Assembly (NCBI GenBank): GCA_011330545.1
Contig: DRQI01000537.1
Location: 1-15,941, forward strand
Length of the DNA stretch: 15,941 bases
DNA from: Flavobacteriia bacterium
Lineage (GTDB): Bacteria; Bacteroidota; Bacteroidia; Flavobacteriales; Flavobacteriaceae
Reading direction: 5' to 3'
Positions 7,012 to 13,462 of the stretch are shown one piece after another. Position numbers and translations under genes: made by a program. A model generated the notes under the pieces. The model ran no database searches. It saw only the letters and a program-made list of their open reading frames with translations, and was not told the DNA's origin. The stretch's first letter is position 1. Every line of letters starts with the position of its first letter.

Positions 7012-7428
7012 ATGGAAAATAAAAAATCATTTTTAGGAGTAGGGTGGAGTTTTCCTCCCGAATTTATAAAAGCGCAAAAGGCAACGAAAATGATTGCCGA
7101 TGAAGACGATATAAAAAGTAGCCTTCAAATATTACTCCATACCCGGTTAGGAGAAAGGGTAATGCTGCCTAATTATGGTTGTAATTTAGAAGAACTCCTT
7201 TTTGAAAACCTTAACAGAACATTAATAACCTATGTGGTAGAATTGATTAAAACAGCCATTCTTTACCACGAACCCAGAATTGATGTGTTGAAAATAGATA
7301 TTTCAGAAACTAACCCGTTAGAAGGAAAATTAGCCATAGAAATTGAATATGTCGTAAGGGCAACCAATTCAAGAATGAATGTGGTATTTCCATTTTACAA
7401 AGAAGAAGGAACAGACATTAAAACATAG
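7012..7428 (+). CDS. gp25-like baseplate protein (Pvc9-like, GPW/gp25 family)
   Basis: The gp25 family initiates sheath assembly at the baseplate: its C-terminal strands mimic a sheath subunit and recruit the first sheath ring. The 138-aa protein carries the family core LLHTRLGERVMLPNYGCNLE (41-60), followed by the E-L-L-F-E helix. The region around 84-97 (LYHEPRIDVLKIDI) and the strand L-A-I-E-I-E-Y-V-V at 107-115 form the other half of the fold. The E-R-x-M-x-P-x-Y-G-x-x-L motif is intact. Start 7012 lies one base after the PAAR stop, with AGGA at 7004-7007 as a modest ribosome-binding site inside the end of the PAAR gene. Confidence 0.95.
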   Translation: MENKKSFLGVGWSFPPEFIKAQKATKMIADEDDIKSSLQILLHTRLGERVMLPNYGCNLEELLFENLNRTLITYVVELIKTAILYHEPRIDVLKIDISETNPLEGKLAIEIEYVVRATNSRMNVVFPFYKEEGTDIKT

Positions 7429-7446
7429 GATGAAACCATTAAACTG

Positions 7447-10400
7447 ATGAGTAATTGCAAAGAAATAGATAAAGTGTTACAGAGAAGCGGTATCGGGCAT
7501 GCCCAACGTTTTATAGAAGCATTGAATCCGGATAATTTTGAATTGAATGATTTTAATGTAGAAGATTGGATATTATTTACCTATAATTTTGCCAAACATG
7601 TCAATTATTTTGAGGTGTTAGATAGTGATACCCCTACATCCGATTGGCAAGACTTTTTTAATTGCTTTAATTTTACCGAAACAACCATTCCGTTTCGTGG
7701 CAGTAGCGATTATAAAGATGCCAAGGCAGCTATATCAGAAATTTTATCACAATTTGAAAGTGAAGGCAAACTCACCCCGCATTTAACTCTTTTCGTATGC
7801 TTTTTACAACTGTTGGAACTTTCAAAAAAGAGATTTAATAAACTAACAAAGAGGCATTTAGATTTCTATTATAAAGAAATACTGCAGGTACAAAATTTAA
7901 GCCCCACACCAGATCAAGTCCATGCTATTTTTGAATTGGCAAAAAAAAGTACAACACAACAAATAACTGGCCAAACCGCGCTCAATGCCAATAAAGATAA
8001 AGAAGGGAAACAACTAATCTACAAAACAGACGAAGAACTCATTGTAAACAAAACATCAGTAGCTACTTTTAAAAGTATTTACAATGACCCTAAGCTTACT
8101 GAGTTTAAAGCCAGCAACGTATCAAATACCCGCGATGGCTTAGAAGAGCCTTTGCCCGAAGAAGAACCCTATTGGCTGCCATTTGCCTATACTTCTAATG
8201 AAAAAAAATATGCAGAGTTGCCAACTGCTTCTGTCGGTTTTGCCATCGCTTCGCCTATATTACAATTACAAGAAGGCCTCAGAACCATAGAGGTACATAT
8301 TCATTTTCATACTGTAGCCTTAAGTGAAGATAAAACAAACCTTATCGATTTTGCTACAAAAATTAACGATTTGCCTGAAGTGATATCCATTTACGGAAGT
8401 GGAAAAGAGGCATTTATAGGCCCGTTACCCCTTAAAATTACCAATGATGCCATTACAGAGATGGTAACTTCAATACCCGATAATAATCAATTAAAATTGG
8501 CTTTTCAAATTGATAGAGAGCAAGAAGCACTGGTAAGCTACAATAAAGAGAAATTATTAGAAAAATACGATACAACATTTCCGCTGGTTAAGTTTTTAAT
8601 TGACACTACGAAAGAAGGAGAAAATCCCTTAGGATATAACTTTTACAAAACACTTATCAATAGAACAATTAGTTTAATTACGGTAAAAGTAGACGTTCGT
8701 GGCGCAAAATCGTTGCTTATAGAAAATGACCATGGTAAAATAAGCATAAAGAAACCATTTTTTCCGTTTACAACCCAACCCCTAAAACGTTCTAATTTTT
8801 ATATAGATTATCCCGAAATGTTTTCCAAAGGATGGGAGCATTGTTCCATTGCCTTGACATGGCAAAATGCCCCTGATGATTTTAACGAATGGTATAAAGC
8901 ATACTTAAAAGAACACAGAACAGCTATCGTAAATGGAACATATATAATGGCTATCAAAGATGGCTCAACAAATGACAGTGAGAGAATTGTTACAAGCGAA
9001 GAATATTTTACTGCAGAAAAATTACTGTTGCACAAAGAAAATTGGGAGTCTGTTGGTGAGCAAATCTTGTTGACAAAAAAAATAGATGCAACTAGCAATG
9101 AGCCGATGGGCTTTGAAGGTATTATTGAGATTAATAATTCGGGAAGTATCTTTGAAATTGACAAAACCGGCCCCATAAAATTATCATTACAAACTACATT
9201 TTTACACGAATTGTTTCCTCGTATTTATGCCTTGGCACTCATTGGTTCCAATGATTCAGATAGCATATTGATTCCTAATGAACCCTATACTCCCTTAATT
9301 GAAGCGATAACCATTGATTATACGGCATCAGAGGCCAGAGAGGTCAACACACAAATACTTCCGATAAGTGATACATCGCCATTACACAGTACAAATACCT
9401 TAGAGGCCTATCGAGAAAATAGAATACAACTATTTCATATCCATCCGTTTGGGCAAGCCGAAGAACACAATTACCTAAAAGTAACCCTGCAAGAAAAAGG
9501 AATAAAAGACAAGTATGATACCAATGTAATTAATAACCATCTCGTTCCTAAATATTGCGATGGCGGTGAGTTGTATATAGCTCTTGAAAATGCTGAAACA
9601 CTGCAATCTGTAGCCTTGCTTATTCAAGTATTAGAAGGCAGTGAGAATCCGTTAGTGCCAACTTTCAATACAAATGAAAAGATTGATTGGTCGATTTTAT
9701 GCAGTAATAAATGGAAAAATTTAACAGAACACATCATCGCCAATACTATCGATAACTTTCTGAGTTCAGGGATTTTAAAATTTAGTATTCCGCGAGAAGC
9801 AACTGCTGCCAATACCGTATTGCCTGAGAATTATATTTGGTTGAGGGCACGTATGCATAAAAAATATGATGCCGTTTGTAAAGTTATCGATATACATGCC
9901 CAAGCGGTTAGGTGTACTTTTGAGAATAATGAAAATGAATTATCACATTTAGAAAACGGATTGCCGGCAGGTACCATTGCAAAATTGATAACCAGAATTC
10001 CTCAAATCAAATCGGTTATACAGCCCTATAACTCGTTTAACGGCCTTGCCGAAGAATCAGATGTTGCTTTTTACAGGCGGATAAGTGAACGTTTACGGCA
10101 TAAAAACAGAGCTATTACCCTTTGGGATTATGAACATCTGGTACTGCAACAATTTCCTGAAATTTATAGAGTGAAATGCCTTAACCATACAGCAAATTCA
10201 AATTTTATCGCTGCAGGCCACGTAACGCTCATACTCATTCCGGATACCGTGCACAAAAATGTGTTCGATATTTTTCAACCTAGGGTAAGCACGGCCTTGC
10301 TTAATAAAGTAAAAAGTTTTATCAATTCGTTAAATACAAAGTTGGTGTCGGCAGTAGTTATCAATCCGGTATATGAAGAAGTAAAAGTTGCGCTCGAAGT

Positions 10401-10737
10401 AAAATTCCGCCAAGGATATGACGAGCGTTTTTACCTCAAAAAAATAGAAGAAGATATTATCAAATTTCTATCCCCATGGGCTTTTGACGATACCAAAGAA
10501 ATTACATTTGGTATAACCCTGCACAGAAGTATTTTAATAGATTATCTCGAAAAACTCGAGTATGTAGATTACCTGCAAAATATTCAATTGATTAAAGAAA
10601 ATGAAGCTCCGAGTAATTATAGTGTAGTGCCTTCAAATCCGAAATCGATTTTGGTGTCGGCAAAATCACATACCGTTAGCATCGTATCACAAAGCTGTAC
10701 AGAAACACCTCAAGAACCATCACAATGCCAAGTATAA
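7447..10737 (+). CDS. Baseplate wedge protein, gp6 / baseplate J-like (Pvc11-like)
   Basis: The wedge protein gp6 builds the ring around the hub with gp7 and opens on firing. The 1096-aa protein has an N-terminal helical region (E-D-W-I-L-F-T-Y-N-F-A-K-H-V-N-Y-F, about 39-55) usual for Bacteroidota CIS gp6 proteins, a long middle of beta-rich modules, and the baseplate J hallmark near the C-terminal third. From F864 this reads FNGLAEESDVAFYRRISERL, then RHKNRAIT and DYEHLVLQQFPEIYRVKCL (to about 910). The tail includes A-L-E-V-K-F-R-Q-G-Y-D. The C-terminal residues have two cysteines (S-C-T-E-T to Q-C-Q-V). Its ATG overlaps the stop of a 5-codon frame (see findings), and its 3' end overlaps the next gene by 13 nt. 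Confidence 0.92.
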   Translation: MSNCKEIDKVLQRSGIGHAQRFIEALNPDNFELNDFNVEDWILFTYNFAKHVNYFEVLDSDTPTSDWQDFFNCFNFTETTIPFRGSSDYKDAKAAISEILSQFESEGKLTPHLTLFVCFLQLLELSKKRFNKLTKRHLDFYYKEILQVQNLSPTPDQVHAIFELAKKSTTQQITGQTALNANKDKEGKQLIYKTDEELIVNKTSVATFKSIYNDPKLTEFKASNVSNTRDGLEEPLPEEEPYWLPFAYTSNEKKYAELPTASVGFAIASPILQLQEGLRTIEVHIHFHTVALSEDKTNLIDFATKINDLPEVISIYGSGKEAFIGPLPLKITNDAITEMVTSIPDNNQLKLAFQIDREQEALVSYNKEKLLEKYDTTFPLVKFLIDTTKEGENPLGYNFYKTLINRTISLITVKVDVRGAKSLLIENDHGKISIKKPFFPFTTQPLKRSNFYIDYPEMFSKGWEHCSIALTWQNAPDDFNEWYKAYLKEHRTAIVNGTYIMAIKDGSTNDSERIVTSEEYFTAEKLLLHKENWESVGEQILLTKKIDATSNEPMGFEGIIEINNSGSIFEIDKTGPIKLSLQTTFLHELFPRIYALALIGSNDSDSILIPNEPYTPLIEAITIDYTASEAREVNTQILPISDTSPLHSTNTLEAYRENRIQLFHIHPFGQAEEHNYLKVTLQEKGIKDKYDTNVINNHLVPKYCDGGELYIALENAETLQSVALLIQVLEGSENPLVPTFNTNEKIDWSILCSNKWKNLTEHIIANTIDNFLSSGILKFSIPREATAANTVLPENYIWLRARMHKKYDAVCKVIDIHAQAVRCTFENNENELSHLENGLPAGTIAKLITRIPQIKSVIQPYNSFNGLAEESDVAFYRRISERLRHKNRAITLWDYEHLVLQQFPEIYRVKCLNHTANSNFIAAGHVTLILIPDTVHKNVFDIFQPRVSTALLNKVKSFINSLNTKLVSAVVINPVYEEVKVALEVKFRQGYDERFYLKKIEEDIIKFLSPWAFDDTKEITFGITLHRSILIDYLEKLEYVDYLQNIQLIKENEAPSNYSVVPSNPKSILVSAKSHTVSIVSQSCTETPQEPSQCQV

Positions 10738-13451
10738 CAGAACATATAAAAATTCCCAAAAAGGTTGCCACTAATGACGACTTAGACTTTTTCTATTTAC
10801 GAAAAAAAGGAATAGCCTATATTGAGCAATTGGGCGGAAGCCTATGGACAGATTTCAATTCACATGACCCCGGTATTACCATCTTAGAAATGTTGTGCTA
10901 TGCCATTACAGATTTAGGAATGCGTATCAATTTGCCCATTGAAGATTTATTGAGCTCAAAAGATGATGTTAATGCCATTGCCGGCCAGTTTTATAAAGCC
11001 TCAGAAGTATTTCCTACCAAAGCCGTAACCGAATTAGATTACAGAAAATTATTTATAGATATAGAAGGTGTAAAGAATTGTTGGTTGCTAAAATTTGAAA
11101 AAACGGTATATGCCGATTGTAAGGATGATAAACTCTCTTATGATATTGAAATGCTCAATGCCGGCCATGAAGATTTTATCAAACCATTTGTGCTAAACGG
11201 CCTCTATAATTTATTAGTCGATTTTGATGAATTTGAAGATACGCTAAGCGATGAAGAAAAAGAAGTAAAAAAAGAACACATCAAAGCAGTTATACGATCA
11301 ACGTATCACAAGAACAGAAACCTTTGCGAAGACTTGATACATATTAATGAAATAGATACTCAGGCTATTTCGGTATGTGCCAATATAGAAGTAGGGAAAG
11401 AGGCAGACGAAGAGTTAGTACACGCAAAAGTCAAACTCGCATTGAACACGTATTTTTCACCTTCTTTACGCTTTTATTCTATTAAAGAAATGCTCGAAAA
11501 AGGATATACTCCCGACCAAATTTTTGACGGGCCTTTGTTAAAGAACGGATTTATTGATACCCAAGAGCTAAAAGCAGCCGAATTGCGAAAAGAAGTCCGC
11601 CTTTCAGATATCATTAAAGTTATCATGGAAATTGAAGGGGTAGTAATGATAAAAGATATCTCAATTGGCCATTGTGACACATCGCGCGAATTGGAAAACG
11701 ACTGGGTAATTTGCATCGATGAAAATAAAAAACCAATTTTATGTGACAAAAGTGCCTTTAGTTATTATAAAGGCGTATTACCGCTCAACCTCAATAAAAC
11801 ACAAGTAGCGGTTTATTTAGAAGCACTAGAAAAAGAAGCGTTAGTTCAACAAGAAATCGCAAAATATGATAAAGAATTGGCACTCCCCAAAGGACGTTAT
11901 GCCAGTCCTGATGCCTATACCACTATTCAAAATGATTTCCCTGATACATATGGTATCGGCCAAGAAGGGTTAACGGCGTTGGCAACTACCCAAAGAAAAT
12001 CGCAAGCCAAACAACTCAAAGGATACCTGCTCTTTTTTGATAAAATTTTAGCCGGTTATTTTAAACATCTATCCATCGTAAAAGAATTATTATCCATCAA
12101 TGGTACCGCCACCAAAACCTATGTTACCCAGGCCATTCAAGATATCAAAGGGTTCGAAGAATTGGTGACAGATTATCCCGTAACGGATGACGATTTACTC
12201 ACAGAAAAGTTATTCAGGCAATTAGATAATAATATTGAGAGAAGAAATAAAATTTTAGACCACCTTCTTGCCCGGTTTGCTGAAAAATTTGGTGATTATT
12301 CATTTTTGATGAATATACTTTATGGTTCAGAAGCCAACGAAGTGATACTGGCAAATAAAGAAGCCTTTTTAAAAGATTATAAAGCCATTAGTTCAGAGCG
12401 GGGTTGTGGTTTTAATTACTACAACCAAGCTCCCGGCCAACTTTGGGATACCGATAATATCTCAGGCTTTCAAAAACGGGTAGCAAGGCTGATGGGTGTA
12501 AAAAATTATAACAGAAGGCACCTTACATCACCACCATACATAGAAATTTATACCCAACTCAATCCGGCCAATGAAACCATTTACAAATGGAGGATAAGAA
12601 ATGGCTCGGGACAAGTAATTCTTTCGTCTATTACCGATTATAATACACAACGAAATGCGGCAGAGGCACTCAACTTTGCTGTTTCTCAAGTAGTACAGAT
12701 TCAAAAAGAAACTGTCATAAAGGCCTTCCAAGAAAGTGTGGTTTCAGATACCATTATCGATACTATTTTGATACGGGTTTCAGACACCGGGAAATATTCT
12801 TTTACAATTATAAATCAAAAAATATCAAAAACAAGTACCAATTATGTAGTAGCTAAACATAGAAAGTTCTACAATACCACATCTCAATTAAAAACAGTAT
12901 TAATCGATATCATTACATTTCTAAAATTTGAATTTACTAAAGAAGGAATGTTTTTGGTAGAGCATATTTTGTTGAGGCCCGATGTAATCCAAGAAGCAAT
13001 AGTGCCCTCAGATATGTTTATGCCCATTTGTACCGATAACTGCGAAAGTTGTAACCCTATAGATCCATATTCATATAGAGTAAGCATTGTATTGCCCGGA
13101 TATACTTATCGATTTTCAAATCACGATTTCAGAAACTTTATGGAGCAAGTTATCAAAGAAGAATTACCATCCCATATACTCCCGAGAATTTGTTGGGTAG
13201 GAGCCAAAAGGGGTGAAGTGCCAGACGATGAAAACGATTTATTGTGCTTTGAAAATGCCTATAAAGACTATTTGTTGGCAAAAACCACATTAGAACAAGC
13301 ACAACCCACAGCAGCACTCAAAGCATTGATGGCTGCCATGTCAAAATTAAATACCATATACCCCACAGGAAGACTATTAGATTGTGATGATGAAAGCGAT
13401 AATTTAGAAGGGCGCATCATCTTAGGACAGACCAATTTAGGAACACTTTAA
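10725..13451 (+). CDS. Baseplate wedge protein, gp7-like (Pvc12-like)
   Basis: This 908-aa protein pairs with the gp6-like protein in the baseplate wedge. It shows the family opening G-S-L-W-T-D-F-N-S-H-D-P-G-I-T-I-L-E-M-L (about 38-57). A central G-Y-L-L-F-F-D-K-I-L-A-G-Y-F helix sits at about 433-446, and N-I-S-G-F-Q-K-R-V-A-R-L-M-G at about 577-590. H-I-L-L-R-P is at 747-752. A closing domain has D-P-Y-S-Y-R-V-S-I-V-L-P-G-Y and the phrase E-L-P-S-H-I-L-P-R-I-C-W. Between them is a cysteine cluster, C769-x3-C773-x2-C776. ATG 10725 lies inside the gp6-like gene and is supported because conserved sequence begins within about ten residues of it. The 13-nt overlap implies coupled translation and probably stoichiometric production of the two wedge parts. 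Confidence 0.9.
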   Translation: MPSITEHIKIPKKVATNDDLDFFYLRKKGIAYIEQLGGSLWTDFNSHDPGITILEMLCYAITDLGMRINLPIEDLLSSKDDVNAIAGQFYKASEVFPTKAVTELDYRKLFIDIEGVKNCWLLKFEKTVYADCKDDKLSYDIEMLNAGHEDFIKPFVLNGLYNLLVDFDEFEDTLSDEEKEVKKEHIKAVIRSTYHKNRNLCEDLIHINEIDTQAISVCANIEVGKEADEELVHAKVKLALNTYFSPSLRFYSIKEMLEKGYTPDQIFDGPLLKNGFIDTQELKAAELRKEVRLSDIIKVIMEIEGVVMIKDISIGHCDTSRELENDWVICIDENKKPILCDKSAFSYYKGVLPLNLNKTQVAVYLEALEKEALVQQEIAKYDKELALPKGRYASPDAYTTIQNDFPDTYGIGQEGLTALATTQRKSQAKQLKGYLLFFDKILAGYFKHLSIVKELLSINGTATKTYVTQAIQDIKGFEELVTDYPVTDDDLLTEKLFRQLDNNIERRNKILDHLLARFAEKFGDYSFLMNILYGSEANEVILANKEAFLKDYKAISSERGCGFNYYNQAPGQLWDTDNISGFQKRVARLMGVKNYNRRHLTSPPYIEIYTQLNPANETIYKWRIRNGSGQVILSSITDYNTQRNAAEALNFAVSQVVQIQKETVIKAFQESVVSDTIIDTILIRVSDTGKYSFTIINQKISKTSTNYVVAKHRKFYNTTSQLKTVLIDIITFLKFEFTKEGMFLVEHILLRPDVIQEAIVPSDMFMPICTDNCESCNPIDPYSYRVSIVLPGYTYRFSNHDFRNFMEQVIKEELPSHILPRICWVGAKRGEVPDDENDLLCFENAYKDYLLAKTTLEQAQPTAALKALMAAMSKLNTIYPTGRLLDCDDESDNLEGRIILGQTNLGTL

Positions 13452-13462
13452 AAAATAAAATT
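13452..13462 (+). promoter_or_regulatory. A-rich leader before the last gene
   Basis: The 11 nt between the gp7-like stop and the next ATG are AAAATAAAATT, with no G or C and no Shine-Dalgarno core. The final TAAAATT plus ATGA is identical to the sequence before the sheath gene. It reads as a Bacteroidota A-rich start context. Confidence 0.35.

Noticed and set aside
1238..7428. Reading the locus as a canonical T6SS because of the VgrG, PAAR, Hcp-like tube and gp25 genes
   Set aside because: The sheath is a single long FI-type protein rather than a TssB/TssC pair, and the LysM/Pvc7, DUF5908, DUF4255 and gp7-like proteins belong to PVC-like systems. No TssJLM or ClpV gene is present in the window.
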